A stretch of 64,000 nt of DNA from DATFNI01 sp963712305 (GCA_963712305.1 CAVQHI010000001.1:1364001-1428000); one strand, 5' to 3'; counted from the stretch's first letter, positions 45,543 to 54,245 are shown. The notes: a model not told the origin generated them from the letters alone. Program-made: numbers and translations.

Positions 45543-45575
45543 AAAAAAAGCCTGGCAGGTTAATACCAGGCTTTT
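45543..45575 (-). terminator. tRNA-Pro-type terminator, duplicated copy
   Basis: AAAAAAAGCCTGG...CCAGGCTTTT, identical to the one behind the true tRNA-Pro. On the minus strand the T-run follows the stem. It lies between tRNA-like unit A and the copy 1 start. Confidence 0.8.
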
Positions 45576-45578
45576 AGT

Positions 45579-45652
45579 CGGGGCGATCCCGAAACTTCGG
45601 GAAACCTGCGACCTTCCCGACCCGTCGGGACGCTCTACCGGGCTGAGCCACA
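45579..45652 (-). pseudogene. Degenerate tRNA-Pro-like unit A with palindromes in place of two arms
   Basis: Keeps GGCTCAGCCCGGTAGAGCG (D arm) and the GGTCGCAGG segment. The 17-base anticodon stem-loop is replaced by the palindrome TCCCGACGGGTCGGGA (45615-45630), and most of the T arm by TCCCGAAGTTTCGGGA (45587-45602). It cannot act as tRNA. Its 5' end is also read as the C-terminus of GIY-YIG copy 2. Confidence 0.8.
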
Positions 45653-45883
45653 CAGCGATTCAATGTATTTGCGACTCTTCATCTTCTTTATCGCCCGTTC
45701 TCGATCCCGTGCTTCTTTTTTCTCTGGATATTCTTCGGTGTAAACCAGCCTCCAGGGAATTCCACTTCGCGTGGAGGGTGTGTGACGATGGTTATGTTCG
45801 GTTAAGCGTCTCTCAATATCGTTTGTACTTCCAATGTAATAACGATCCCGCTTTTCGCTGTATAGAATGTATAAATACCACAT
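45635..45883 (-). CDS. GIY-YIG small nuclease, copy 2, tail encoded by tRNA-like sequence
   Basis: An 82-residue duplicate of copy 1 (one change, T to N, in the RRLTEHNHRHTPS region). Instead of AGFDRQSLI it ends CGSAR, which is the frame reading of TGTGGCTCAGCCCGGTAG, the D-arm of tRNA-like unit A. So gene and tRNA-like unit overlap by 18 bases. Strong AAGGAGG ribosome site. Role unknown: a homing-type or repair nuclease is possible. Confidence 0.85.
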   Translation of the reverse strand: MWYLYILYSEKRDRYYIGSTNDIERRLTEHNHRHTPSTRSGIPWRLVYTEEYPEKKEARDRERAIKKMKSRKYIESLCGSAR

Positions 45884-45909
45884 GGTTCCTCCTTATCTCT
45901 CTTGGATAT

Positions 45910-45942
45910 AAAAAAAGCCTGGCAGGTTAATACCAGGCTTTT
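45910..45942 (-). terminator. Terminator after tRNA-Pro
   Basis: AAAAAAAGCCTGG...CCAGGCTTTT; on the minus strand AAAGCCTGG / CCAGGCTTTTTTT just behind the tRNA. The nuclease gene then starts 27 bases beyond it. Confidence 0.85.
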
Positions 45943-45944
45943 AG

Positions 45945-46018
45945 TCGGGGCGACAGGATTTGAACCTGCGACCTCTGCGTCCCGAACGCAGCGCTCTACC
46001 GGGCTGAGCCACGCCCCG
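45945..46018 (-). tRNA. tRNA-Pro (CGG)
   Basis: Acceptor CGGGGCG paired to CGCCCCG, D arm GGCTCAGCCCGGTAGAGC, anticodon loop TTCGGGA (anticodon CGG), T arm GCAGGTTCAAATCCTGT, discriminator A. CCA not encoded. Full cloverleaf; the functional parent of the degenerate units on both sides. Confidence 0.95.
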
Positions 46019-46054
46019 TTGTTTACAATTTCATCATGTCAATGTCTGCAAGCC

Positions 46055-46099
46055 TTGCGACCTTCCCGACCCGTCGGAACGCTCTACCGGGCTGAGCCA
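46055..46099 (-). pseudogene. Degenerate tRNA-Pro-like unit B
   Basis: TGGCTCAGCCCGGTAGAGCG followed by the palindrome TTCCGACGGGTCGGGA (46064-46079) and AGGTCGCAAGG. Same replacement of the anticodon arm as in unit A, with one mismatch; the T arm and acceptor are missing. Confidence 0.75.
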
Positions 46100-46183
46100 T
46101 TTCATCACACCAACAAACATTTCTAAATGGGATGACAAAGCAGGACATCACTTACGTCCTTTCCCAACACAGACTGGGAAATA

Positions 46184-46226
46184 TAAAAACATCCACGGAC
46201 TATTTCAGCCCGTGGATGTGAAAAAA
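46184..46226 (-). terminator. Terminator of gap
   Basis: ACATCCACGG / CCGTGGATGT, a perfect ten-base stem with an 11-base loop (46189-46219); TTTTT follows on the minus strand. Eighteen bases after the gap stop codon. Confidence 0.9.
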
Positions 46227-46244
46227 GATGAATGATTTGATATA

Positions 46245-47240
46245 TCAGACAATTCTTTCAATAAGATCAGCGGTACGCGCAGAATAACCAGCTTCGTTAT
46301 CATACCAGCTGATTACTTTGACTAATGTTCCGTCAACCTTCGTCAAGCCGGAGTCAAAGATACTGGAATGCTGATTACCAACGATGTCCGTTGACACTAA
46401 TTCTTCTGTGCTGTATTGCAACACGCCCTTAAGGTTACTTGAAGCAGCTTTCTTGAATGCTTCTTTCACTTCTTCTTCCGTAGTGCTTTTCTTAACAACT
46501 GCAGTGAAGTCGGTAAGTGATCCCGTCGGTACCGGAACACGAATAGCGCCGCCGTCGAGTTTGCCATTCAAATGCGGCAGAACGAGTCCAACTGCTTTTG
46601 CAGCACCAGTAGTTGTCGGTACGATGTTGATAGCTGCAGCACGTGCACGACGCAGATCTTTGTGTGGACCATCAACGAGTTGTTGATCGGCCGTATATGC
46701 GTGGACGGTGGTCATGAAACCTTTTTCAACGCCAAAATTATCATCAAGAACTTTGACCAGCGGAGCCAGACAGTTTGTCGTACAACTGGCGTTTGAATAG
46801 ATCTTAATATCGTCGGAAATCTCATTGTCGTTAACACCAATAACAATGGTTTTCACATCACCTTTTGCAGGTGCTGAAATTATCACCTTTTTGGCACCTG
46901 CAGCGATATGTTTACCGGCCGTTTCGCTTGTACGGAATAAGCCAGTTGATTCAACTACAACATCAACTCCTTTTTCCCCCCACTTCAGGTTAGCAGGATC
47001 TCTTTCTGCAGTGATCGCAATTTTTTCCCCGTCGACAACGAGGTTTGAACCTTCGACCGAGACATCACCCTTGTATGAACCCTGTGATGAATCATATTTA
47101 AAAAGGTGTGCGAGTGTTGCAGCATCCGTCAGGTCATTAACACTGACGACTTCAATATTTGGATGGTTGCTAAGTATAAAACGGGTAACCTGACGACCGA
47201 TACGGCCAAACCCGTTAATACCAACTTTAATTTTTGCCAT
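46245..47240 (-). CDS. gap: Glyceraldehyde-3-phosphate dehydrogenase
   Basis: A 331-residue glycolytic enzyme: NAD fold INGFGRIGRQVTR (8-20), Asp36 in SVNDL (NAD preference), catalytic Cys153 in SNASCTTNCLAPL with His in TVHAYTADQ, phosphate-site RRARAAAINIVPTTTGAAKA and C-terminal SWYDNEAGYSARTADLI. Full length. Monocistronic between terminators. Confidence 0.98.
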   Translation of the reverse strand: MAKIKVGINGFGRIGRQVTRFILSNHPNIEVVSVNDLTDAATLAHLFKYDSSQGSYKGDVSVEGSNLVVDGEKIAITAERDPANLKWGEKGVDVVVESTGLFRTSETAGKHIAAGAKKVIISAPAKGDVKTIVIGVNDNEISDDIKIYSNASCTTNCLAPLVKVLDDNFGVEKGFMTTVHAYTADQQLVDGPHKDLRRARAAAINIVPTTTGAAKAVGLVLPHLNGKLDGGAIRVPVPTGSLTDFTAVVKKSTTEEEVKEAFKKAASSNLKGVLQYSTEELVSTDIVGNQHSSIFDSGLTKVDGTLVKVISWYDNEAGYSARTADLIERIV

Positions 47241-47456
47241 TGTTTACCTTTCTATTCTTTATTGATTCAGAAATAATTATTCACTTTCGTCCGGTGCTCA
47301 AAACAGATCCAGCTTCAATTACATTCCACCACGAGAGGCCACGGACAAGAAAGTATTCATTCAAGACATTATTGGCCTTTAAGTTACCATTTTTTATTCT
47401 TTTTTGAACATGAATTCTCTGTTCAAGATCGTGTCTTTTTGGAATAAACCCTTCAG

Positions 47457-47490
47457 ATAATAAAAAAGCCGTCATCAGCTGACGGCTTTG
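47457..47490 (-). terminator. Terminator of the ankyrin gene
   Basis: AAAGCCGTCA-TCAG-CTGACGGCTTT; on the minus strand followed by a T-run, six bases after the stop codon. Confidence 0.88.
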
Positions 47491-47495
47491 AAATA

Positions 47496-48182
47496 TCAAT
47501 CGTCCGAATCGTCCCCATCGTCAACGTAATCGTCGTCACCAGTGTCGACAAATGAATCATCGCTGTCATCATCCTCATCTTCTTCAGGTGCGATGATTGG
47601 TGTTTTTTTCTTGGGTTGCGAGACCGTGGCGCCTGACCTTCTAAGAATAGCAGCAACTTCCGCCTGATCATTATCGAGGGCGAGGTTTAGAGCAGAATCG
47701 CCATTTTTATCACGGATAGTCACATCGGCCCCTTTATTTATCAGGTAACGCACGATATCGGCATTGCCTTCACGTGCAGCAAGCATAACCGCTGTATGAC
47801 CCCAGCTTTGCGTAGCATTAATATCAACACCTTTCTCAACCATCATTTTGACAACATGCAGGTGACCTTCCCGTGCCGCTACAATAATTGCCAAAGAGCC
47901 CAATTCGGCGTTGTTTTCAAGTAAATAATTCATCATATCGATGTTGCCGTTCTCGGCGGCCCTGTTCAAAGCCGTTCCTCCGAGTTTATTCTTGGCATTT
48001 ACATCAGCCCCCTTCTCAATGAGGTACTTCACCATCCCCATGTTATCATTTTGGGCTGCATAGATTAATGCCGAGAACCCACTGGTGGTGAGTTCGTTTA
48101 CATCGGCACCTTTAGCTACAGCCGTTTTAAGGGCTTCAAAATCGTTCTGTTTGGCTGTTTGTAACAGCGGTGATAACTCCAT
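47496..48182 (-). CDS. Ankyrin-repeat protein with acidic tail
   Basis: A 228-residue soluble protein: about five ankyrin repeats (residues 5-170; TSGFSALIYAAQNDNMGMVK, LGGTALNRAAENGNIDMMNY, WGHTAVMLAAREGNADIVRY, NGDSALNLALDNDQAEVAAI), then a basic linker (RRSGATVSQPKKKTP) and a strongly acidic tail of about 40 residues (runs of Asp/Glu). No signal peptide. A protein-protein interaction scaffold; partner unknown. Stands alone between gap and fmt. Confidence 0.9.
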   Translation of the reverse strand: MELSPLLQTAKQNDFEALKTAVAKGADVNELTTSGFSALIYAAQNDNMGMVKYLIEKGADVNAKNKLGGTALNRAAENGNIDMMNYLLENNAELGSLAIIVAAREGHLHVVKMMVEKGVDINATQSWGHTAVMLAAREGNADIVRYLINKGADVTIRDKNGDSALNLALDNDQAEVAAILRRSGATVSQPKKKTPIIAPEEDEDDDSDDSFVDTGDDDYVDDGDDSDD

Positions 48183-48348
48183 GACGTCAGTATCAGTTCT
48201 GTTGCTTGGTGGTTGGTAGCCTTAATTCGTTTGAAATCTGTAATCTCGTTAACAACGCCAATAATCGGAAAAATATTTAAGAATCCAAACGTGATATTGG
48301 TTGTTTAACAAAAGCTTGTATCACAAAAATGAATTATATGAGATAATT

Positions 48349-49266
48349 TTAGTTACCGAGGGTATGACTTCCCTTATAACCATTAAAGAAATCGATAGCC
48401 GACATAGCCGACCGGCCCTGTAATTGGACTTCAAACAATTCAAGAACGCCTTTCCCGCAGCCAGCGATAACAGATTCATTTACAATCTTAACTTCACCGG
48501 GTGAGACAGCTTCGTCAATGGACGGCTTCGCATGTAGTAATTTTAAACGATTACCGTCAATGGTTGTCCATGCACCAGGAAATGGATTCATTCCGCGGAT
48601 AAGGTTATGAACTTTAAAAGCGGATTCTTCAAAGTCGATGAACGCATCTTCATTGAATACTTTCGGTGCCGGGGTTGCTAGTGATTCATCCTGCTTTTGC
48701 AATGTGTAAGAACCGTTTTCGATAAGATCCACTGAATCAACTAACAAATCACTTCCCAGTTTTTTTAAGCGATCATAAACATCGCCCGTTGTTTCCATCT
48801 CACCAATAAGTGTCCGGCGTTGCATTAGAATTTGACCGCCATCTACTTTCTCAGACAAGAAAAAGACGGAGCACCCCGTTTCAGCATCGCCGTTTATTAC
48901 GGCCCAATGAATGGGTGCCGCTCCACGATATTTAGGAAGCAGGGATGCATGAAGATTAATTGACCCCGTATTCGGTATTGAAAGAATCATTTTTGGCAAG
49001 ATGCGAAAGGCGACAACAACAAAAAGGTCCGCTTCCAAAGCCTTTAACTGATCATAAAAATCCTGTGATTTCAGATCGTCTACCTCGATAACCGGCAGCC
49101 CCAGTTCAAGGGCTATTTTCTTGACAGGTGTCGGACTCAGTTCTTTCCCTCGTCCGCGACGTTTATCCGGACCACTGACAACTGCGAGAATGTTGTGCCT
49201 GCTTTTATGCAGTTTTATTAAACTGGGAACCGCAAACTCCGGTGTTCCCATAAACACGAGATTCAT
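48349..49266 (-). CDS. fmt: Methionyl-tRNA formyltransferase
   Basis: A 305-residue enzyme that formylates initiator Met-tRNA. MNLVFMGTPEFAVPSL opens the formyltransferase fold; the catalytic Asn-His-Asp site shows as SINLHASLLPKYRGAAPIHWAVINGD with SLLPKYRGAAP signature; the C-terminal OB-like domain follows from about 205. Runs with def (27 bases upstream), the usual pairing because deformylase removes the same group later. Confidence 0.97.
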   Translation of the reverse strand: MNLVFMGTPEFAVPSLIKLHKSRHNILAVVSGPDKRRGRGKELSPTPVKKIALELGLPVIEVDDLKSQDFYDQLKALEADLFVVVAFRILPKMILSIPNTGSINLHASLLPKYRGAAPIHWAVINGDAETGCSVFFLSEKVDGGQILMQRRTLIGEMETTGDVYDRLKKLGSDLLVDSVDLIENGSYTLQKQDESLATPAPKVFNEDAFIDFEESAFKVHNLIRGMNPFPGAWTTIDGNRLKLLHAKPSIDEAVSPGEVKIVNESVIAGCGKGVLELFEVQLQGRSAMSAIDFFNGYKGSHTLGN

Positions 49267-49292
49267 CAGATCGGAAAGGGTTTAGACCGGTA

Positions 49293-49865
49293 TTATGATT
49301 CCTGGGCTACGTGGGGAACGGTTGGGTACTCCGATTCAAACTCACCGGTATCAAGTTGTCTGAGTTTAACCCGGAGCAACCGTTTCCGGAATGAACCAAG
49401 GTAATCGATGAAGAGCACACCTTCAATATGATCGTATTCGTGCTGAATCACCCGCGAAAGCCAACCACGCGCTTCCAGTGTTTGTTCTTTAAAATCGCGG
49501 TCAAAGTACTTAACCTTGATATAATCAGGACGCTGAATGGTCTCGCGGATATCAGGTATACTCAGACATCCTTCTTCATATTCAGTGATATCTTCTCCTT
49601 TTTCGACAATTTCGGGATTGATGAACGCCATAGGCCCAATTGGTTCGGATCCCTTTTCTTCCTTAAGCATCACATCAACATCAATCACAAAGATGCGGGA
49701 GGTATTTGCAACCTGAGGCGCCGCAAGCCCTACGCCATGGGCATTATACATGGTCTCATAAAGATCATCAATAAACTGCTGTAGTTCATCTGAATTTTCT
49801 TCGACTGGATCACACTTAGTCCTCAGATACGGATCCTCAAAAATGGTAATCGGTAAAACAGACAT
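49293..49865 (-). CDS. def: Peptide deformylase
   Basis: A 190-residue metalloenzyme with all three motifs: HGVGLAAPQV, EEGCLSIPDI (metal Cys) and QHEYDHIEGVLF (metal His pair and catalytic Glu). Removes the N-formyl group of new proteins. Eight bases downstream of ruvX and 26 upstream of fmt; cotranscribed. Confidence 0.97.
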   Translation of the reverse strand: MSVLPITIFEDPYLRTKCDPVEENSDELQQFIDDLYETMYNAHGVGLAAPQVANTSRIFVIDVDVMLKEEKGSEPIGPMAFINPEIVEKGEDITEYEEGCLSIPDIRETIQRPDYIKVKYFDRDFKEQTLEARGWLSRVIQHEYDHIEGVLFIDYLGSFRKRLLRVKLRQLDTGEFESEYPTVPHVAQES

Positions 49866-49873
49866 CAGCCTTT

Positions 49874-50299
49874 TTAACTGTTCGATTTTTCAATATCAAG
49901 ATATTCCTGCAACAGCAACGAAGCAGCTACTGCATCAACCAATCCCTTGTTCTGACGCTTCTTCTTCGGTGCGCCTGAATCCAGGATCGCCTTTTTTGCC
50001 ATAACACTGGTGAAACGTTCATCATAGCGAATAATTTTGATACCGGGAAATGCCTTTTTGAGTTCCCCGATGAACGATTTTACCATATGAATGGCGTCAC
50101 CCTCAGTTCCTGCCAACGTAAGTGGCCAGCCAACAACAAAAGCTTGTATGGGCCCCCGCTCAGTCAACTCACATAATTTATTAAAAATTTCGCCTCTCGT
50201 AAAAGCACCAATCGGACTTGCTAACATCCCTAGCAAGTCCGATTGAGCTAAACCTATTCGTTTGTTTCCGACATCAATACCGATAATGCGTTCTTGCAC
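49874..50299 (-). CDS. ruvX: RuvX/YqgF Holliday-junction resolvase-like protein
   Basis: A 141-residue RNase H-fold protein: GIDVGNKRIGLAQSD (first catalytic Asp), VVGWPLTLAGTEGD and YDERFTSVMAKKAI; C-terminal KGLVDAVAASLLLQEYL supplies the last Asp. Essential in many bacteria, linked to rRNA processing or junction resolution. Ten bases after the HU gene. Confidence 0.94.
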   Translation of the reverse strand: MQERIIGIDVGNKRIGLAQSDLLGMLASPIGAFTRGEIFNKLCELTERGPIQAFVVGWPLTLAGTEGDAIHMVKSFIGELKKAFPGIKIIRYDERFTSVMAKKAILDSGAPKKKRQNKGLVDAVAASLLLQEYLDIEKSNS

Positions 50300-50309
50300 G
50301 GAAAAATAA

Positions 50310-50633
50310 TTAGGCTTCTACGTTGCTGGTGTCTTCCAACGGCTGACGCAAGAATTCTTTCAATAATTTGCTTGGCTTGAAATGGGTCTTACGATGCTCT
50401 GGAACATAAATGACTTCATTCGTTTTTGGATTGCGAGCTTTTGGTTTAGCCTTAGTCTTCTTGACTTCAAAAACTCCGAAATCACGAATTTCAATCCGGC
50501 ATGTAGGGTTAGCGTCCATCATAGTATCGCGAAGAGCAGCAATAACGGCATCAACCCAAGGTTCAACTTGTACCATTGGTGCATCTAAATCTTCAGAAAT
50601 ACGACGAACAATATCTCTTTTTGTGTAAGTCAT
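50310..50633 (-). CDS. HU/IHF-family DNA-binding protein
   Basis: A 107-residue histone-like protein: TYTKRDIVRRISEDLDAPMV helices, the beta arm DFGVFEVKKTKAKPKARNPK and a basic tail (HRKTHFKPSKLLKEFLRQPL). The DNA-arm proline (RNPKTNE) is conserved. Could be IHF-like or HU-like; not resolved. First gene of the HU-ruvX-def-fmt run. Confidence 0.93.
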   Translation of the reverse strand: MTYTKRDIVRRISEDLDAPMVQVEPWVDAVIAALRDTMMDANPTCRIEIRDFGVFEVKKTKAKPKARNPKTNEVIYVPEHRKTHFKPSKLLKEFLRQPLEDTSNVEA

Positions 50634-50829
50634 GATCGTGAATCCTTATTTTGTTTTTGTTTAGGATGGAATAATTGATTATTCAGGGTAAAACGTCTGC
50701 TAATTTTAACTAACGCATTTATTTGCGAGATGTTATTGCACACCTGGAATTAGTCCGTAAAAGATTGATAATAAAAGTTTTGTGTAAGAATACGAAATCT
50801 AGAAATCAGGATAAAGTCCTGTGATAAAT

Positions 50830-53076
50830 TTATTCATAACGGTAGACCTCTTTAATGCCGTAAATCTTCATAATTTGTTTGATAATTTTTTCAAGATGAT
50901 CAATATTATCGACGTATAAAATAAGGGTTCCTTCAAACATCCCGCTGTCACTGTTTACGTTGATGCTTTTCATATTGGTTCTCAACGACTTCGATATCAC
51001 ATCCGTGATATCGTTGATCAAACCAACCCTGTCTTCGCCGATAATCCGAACCGCACCGATGAACTGTTCGTGCGAATTACGTGCCCACGAAACATCGATG
51101 ATTCGCTCTGCATCTGTCTGCAACAAGTGACGGGTATTTTTACAGTTAACCCGATGTATTTTTATATCGCCATTCCGGCTGATGAACCCAATGACCTCGT
51201 CTCCGGGAATGGGATTACAGCATTTGGCATATGAATATTTAACGTCTGTTAAATTTCCATTGATGATCAGGCCATCTTGCTTGCCAACGGTACGCGCATC
51301 TTCGTAAAACTGCTCGTTAAATTCTTCTTCGTCAACAATTGGCAACTCGTCTTGTTTTTCTTCATTGATCTTACCACCGCTGATAACTTGTTTTACAAGG
51401 GTTACCAATCGATTGACATCGAAGACACCGTTCGCTATGTCAGAAAACAGTTTCTGTGTTGACGAATACCGAAGACGCGCCGCGATCTTCGCGAGATCCT
51501 GTTCTGTGATATTGATCTTCTGCTTTGCAGCTTTCTTCTCCCAAATCTCCCGGCCCTGATCCGCCAGCTCACGTTCACGCTGCTTGATAAACTGACGCAG
51601 ACGCGACTTGGCCTTGTGTGTCACCACATCATTGATCCAGTCTGTGTTCAGATTGATCTGCTTGCCTGTGATGATCTCCACCTGGTCGCCGCTTTTAAGT
51701 TCATATCGAAGTGGGACGATTTTACCGTTAACTTTCGCAGCCAAAGCACGCTCACCGACCTCGCTGTGAATATCAAAAGCAAAGTCGATAGGTGTCGCAC
51801 TTTTGGGAAGCGTTCTGAGTTCTCCATTTGGAGTAAAGACGTAAATTTCGTCCGTATACAGATTCAGCTGAAAATCTTTTACAAACTCGATGGCCGCATC
51901 CGGACGTGGATTTTCGAGAATGTCGCGCACCCAGTGCACAAACTTGTCGATAGTAGTCTTATCGTCCCCTTCCTTGTATTTCCAGTGAGCAGCCAGACCT
52001 TTCTCGGCTATTTCATCCATCTTCCGGGTCCTGATCTGTATCTCAACTTTAATACCCTTGTTCGTAATCACAGTGGTATGCAGAGACTGATAACCATTTG
52101 CTTTGGGGACGGAAATGAAGTCGCGAAACCGCTCAGGTATAGGGGTATATGCATCTGTAATAAACGAATACACACGCCAACAGTCTTCTTTTTGATGAGG
52201 ATCATCCAGAATAATCCGGATGGCAAACAGATCATAAATCTCTTCAAAAGGCTTCTGCTGCCTCATCATCTTCCGGTAAATCGAATAGATGTGCTTCGGC
52301 CTGCCTTTGATATCGAAGTGAAAACCGGCATCAACAAGTCGCTTGCGAATCGGCTCCATAAATTCGTGGATGAACTTCTCGCGTGCTTCTTTTTTCTCCC
52401 TGAGCTTGCGCGCTATGAATCGATAACCAGTAGGGTCGAGAACCTTGAAACTCAAATCCTCGAGTTCGCTCTTCAATTGATAGAGACCAAAACGGTGAGC
52501 CAGTGGCGCATACAGTTCGGCCGTTTCGCTGGCAATGACGATCTGCTTTTCGCGTGTAAGATGCTGTATGGTTCGCATATTATGCAACCGGTCGGCAAAC
52601 TTTATCAGAACGACACGCAAATCTTCTGACATAGACAGGAGAAGCTTCATAAAGGCTTCCGCCTGTTTGGTATTCCGGTTTTTAAATACCCCGGAAATCT
52701 TAGTCAGGCCATCGATGAGATGGGTAACTGTCGGGCCAAAATACTTCTCAATATCAGAGAGAGTAATTGGAGTATCCTCAACAGTGTCATGCAGAAGGGC
52801 CACAACCACTGAGACATCATCAATACCAATCTCTTTGGCAACGATAATAGCAACTTCTATCGGATGCAAATAATACGGTTCACCTGACGCACGCGTTTCG
52901 CCACGATGGGCAAGGTAACAGAGTTTAAAAGCCCGTGTGATCAGTTCTTCATCACAATAGTCCAGCGAGTCACGGCATATCCTTAGCAGACTCTCTAATT
53001 CGAGCTGCTGCGGCCTGTCCAGATCAAACTGGTCCAGGTCTTTTCCGATATTGATTTTGACATCCGTATCACTCAT
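50830..53076 (-). CDS. RelA/SpoT-family (p)ppGpp synthetase/hydrolase
   Basis: A 748-residue bifunctional stringent-response enzyme. HD hydrolase domain with intact motif (HRGETRASGEPYYLHPIEVA, ALLHDTVEDTPI), synthetase domain (GRPKHIYSIYRKM, DLFAIRIILDD, GYQSLHTTVI), TGS (YVFTPNGELRTLPKSATPID), zinc-finger-like CC segment (AKCCNPIPGDEVIGF) and ACT (VRIIGEDRVGLINDITDVIS). ATG at 53076 chosen; a GTG at 53094 in the same frame is possible and neither has a good ribosome site. Confidence 0.96.
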   Translation of the reverse strand: MSDTDVKINIGKDLDQFDLDRPQQLELESLLRICRDSLDYCDEELITRAFKLCYLAHRGETRASGEPYYLHPIEVAIIVAKEIGIDDVSVVVALLHDTVEDTPITLSDIEKYFGPTVTHLIDGLTKISGVFKNRNTKQAEAFMKLLLSMSEDLRVVLIKFADRLHNMRTIQHLTREKQIVIASETAELYAPLAHRFGLYQLKSELEDLSFKVLDPTGYRFIARKLREKKEAREKFIHEFMEPIRKRLVDAGFHFDIKGRPKHIYSIYRKMMRQQKPFEEIYDLFAIRIILDDPHQKEDCWRVYSFITDAYTPIPERFRDFISVPKANGYQSLHTTVITNKGIKVEIQIRTRKMDEIAEKGLAAHWKYKEGDDKTTIDKFVHWVRDILENPRPDAAIEFVKDFQLNLYTDEIYVFTPNGELRTLPKSATPIDFAFDIHSEVGERALAAKVNGKIVPLRYELKSGDQVEIITGKQINLNTDWINDVVTHKAKSRLRQFIKQRERELADQGREIWEKKAAKQKINITEQDLAKIAARLRYSSTQKLFSDIANGVFDVNRLVTLVKQVISGGKINEEKQDELPIVDEEEFNEQFYEDARTVGKQDGLIINGNLTDVKYSYAKCCNPIPGDEVIGFISRNGDIKIHRVNCKNTRHLLQTDAERIIDVSWARNSHEQFIGAVRIIGEDRVGLINDITDVISKSLRTNMKSINVNSDSGMFEGTLILYVDNIDHLEKIIKQIMKIYGIKEVYRYE

Positions 53077-53394
53077 ACACTGTGAGAAAACCACCTGCCT
53101 TCATTTTGCCGCATTGACGCAAAAATCAGGGGCACTTTAAACATATCTCTAGGTTATTTTGAAATAAGAACGAATAAATAAACAATAAGTTATCCGGGAT
53201 CCTTGAATAATATGATTGAAATATATTCAGTCAGCCAATCGGACACGACTCCCTTCAACGACTTTAATTTATTGATTTTAAAATATACATAACATTAGTA
53301 GTGTTACCTATTACCCTTTTTTACATCTATGGTTATAAACAAAAAAAGAGGGGACAAATATTCCCCTCAATTACACTTATAAATATGGCTTAAC
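53077..53394. other. Intergenic region between relA/spoT and barrel genes
   Basis: About 320 AT-rich bases. Apart from the terminator at 53339-53373 nothing was recognised. Confidence 0.5.
53339..53373 (-). terminator. Terminator of barrel protein A
   Basis: On the minus strand GAGGGGAATATTTGTCCCCTC followed by seven T residues; 22 bases after the stop codon. The A-run on the other side could allow bidirectional use. Confidence 0.88.
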
Positions 53395-53994
53395 TCAGAA
53401 ACTCAGAGAAACTCCAAAAGCCCAGATGCCAGAAGAATCTTTCGTTTCATAGCCGTTTACAACATTCTTAAAATTATTTTTCTGAAGCCGGTATTCAATA
53501 AACGGGTGTATCATTGGCAACAGTGTAGCAGAGGCACCTATAGCGCCTTCATAATAAATGCTGTTGCTATTTTTTGAACCTGACTCTCCGCCATTAGGTA
53601 GTATCATTGATAAGTTCGTGTTCTTGACCTGCAAATGGCTGGTTCCAATTCCAAGACCAATGTAAGGACTCAACAAGCCCAATTTTAACTTGCCCAATGC
53701 CATGAGTCCGAGGTTATAATGGTTCAGTTTACGGTCGTATGAGATGCTTCCGCTCGAAATACTATTCTTTTCACTGAAATTACTGAATTGTGCTCGTATA
53801 CCTATAGCAACCAAAGGTAACTTCAACGGAATGTCGTTTTCAATCCGGATTCCAAAACCGTTGGTAGGATTTTCTTTACGAATCTCATAGGATGCACCGA
53901 TGCTGAACTGGGCTTGAGCCTGTTGATAACCAAACCCGGCAATAATTACACCAAGCAAGGCGATTGTTAGAGTTTTCGCATAGATATTTTTCAT
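53395..53994 (-). CDS. Outer membrane beta-barrel protein A
   Basis: A 199-residue protein with a signal peptide (ending QAQAQ) and a small (about eight-strand) barrel: FSIGASYEIRKENPTNGFGI, LVAIGIRAQFSNFSE, YNLGLMALGKLKLGLLSPYI, HPFIEYRLQKNNFKN, and terminal WAFGVSLSF. Start at the ATG with AGAGAGG six bases before it. Paralogue of barrel B upstream, about half identical. Function unknown. Confidence 0.85.
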   Translation of the reverse strand: MKNIYAKTLTIALLGVIIAGFGYQQAQAQFSIGASYEIRKENPTNGFGIRIENDIPLKLPLVAIGIRAQFSNFSEKNSISSGSISYDRKLNHYNLGLMALGKLKLGLLSPYIGLGIGTSHLQVKNTNLSMILPNGGESGSKNSNSIYYEGAIGASATLLPMIHPFIEYRLQKNNFKNVVNGYETKDSSGIWAFGVSLSF

Positions 53995-54208
53995 GATACC
54001 TCTCTTATTTACTTTAAAATGGGAATTTCTTTGTCTGAGAGCAGTTAGTTGTTGACTTGCAAACAATTTACTTAAAAAACATCGTTCCTCTGAAGCACTG
54101 CTTCAGGACAAAAAGCATATAATTTTATTTAAACCTGTTTGTTGTTTTTCCGTTTTGATCATTGAAAAATACTTCCAAAAAACTATTGTTTCCAAATTCC
54201 CGGGGTTT

Positions 54209-54245
54209 TAAAAGAGCAGGGAGATTCCATAAATCTCCCTGCTGA
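54209..54245 (-). terminator. Terminator of barrel protein B
   Basis: AGCAGGGAGATT / AATCTCCCTGCT around a five-base loop, 12 bases after the stop; minus strand continues CTTTTA. Separates the two paralogous genes transcriptionally. Confidence 0.85.

Larger units (their letters stand above)
45284..46018. repeat. Tandem duplication, 367-bp period, of tRNA-Pro plus GIY-YIG
   Basis: Two head-to-tail units, each made (minus strand) of a tRNA-Pro or tRNA-Pro-like sequence, a terminator and a GIY-YIG gene. Equivalent landmarks are exactly 367 bases apart (45516/45883, 45534/45901). Nuclease and terminator parts are almost identical; the tRNA parts differ. Confidence 0.85.

Noticed and set aside
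45579..45652. Second functional tRNA-Pro
   Set aside because: Anticodon and T arms are replaced by palindromes; no cloverleaf can form.
45284..46099. CRISPR-like array
   Set aside because: Repeats are long (367 bp), only two, and contain genes; no short spacers and no cas genes are present.
47281..47499. 72-residue frame between gap and the ankyrin gene
   Set aside because: It starts inside the ankyrin terminator and has no family resemblance or ribosome site.
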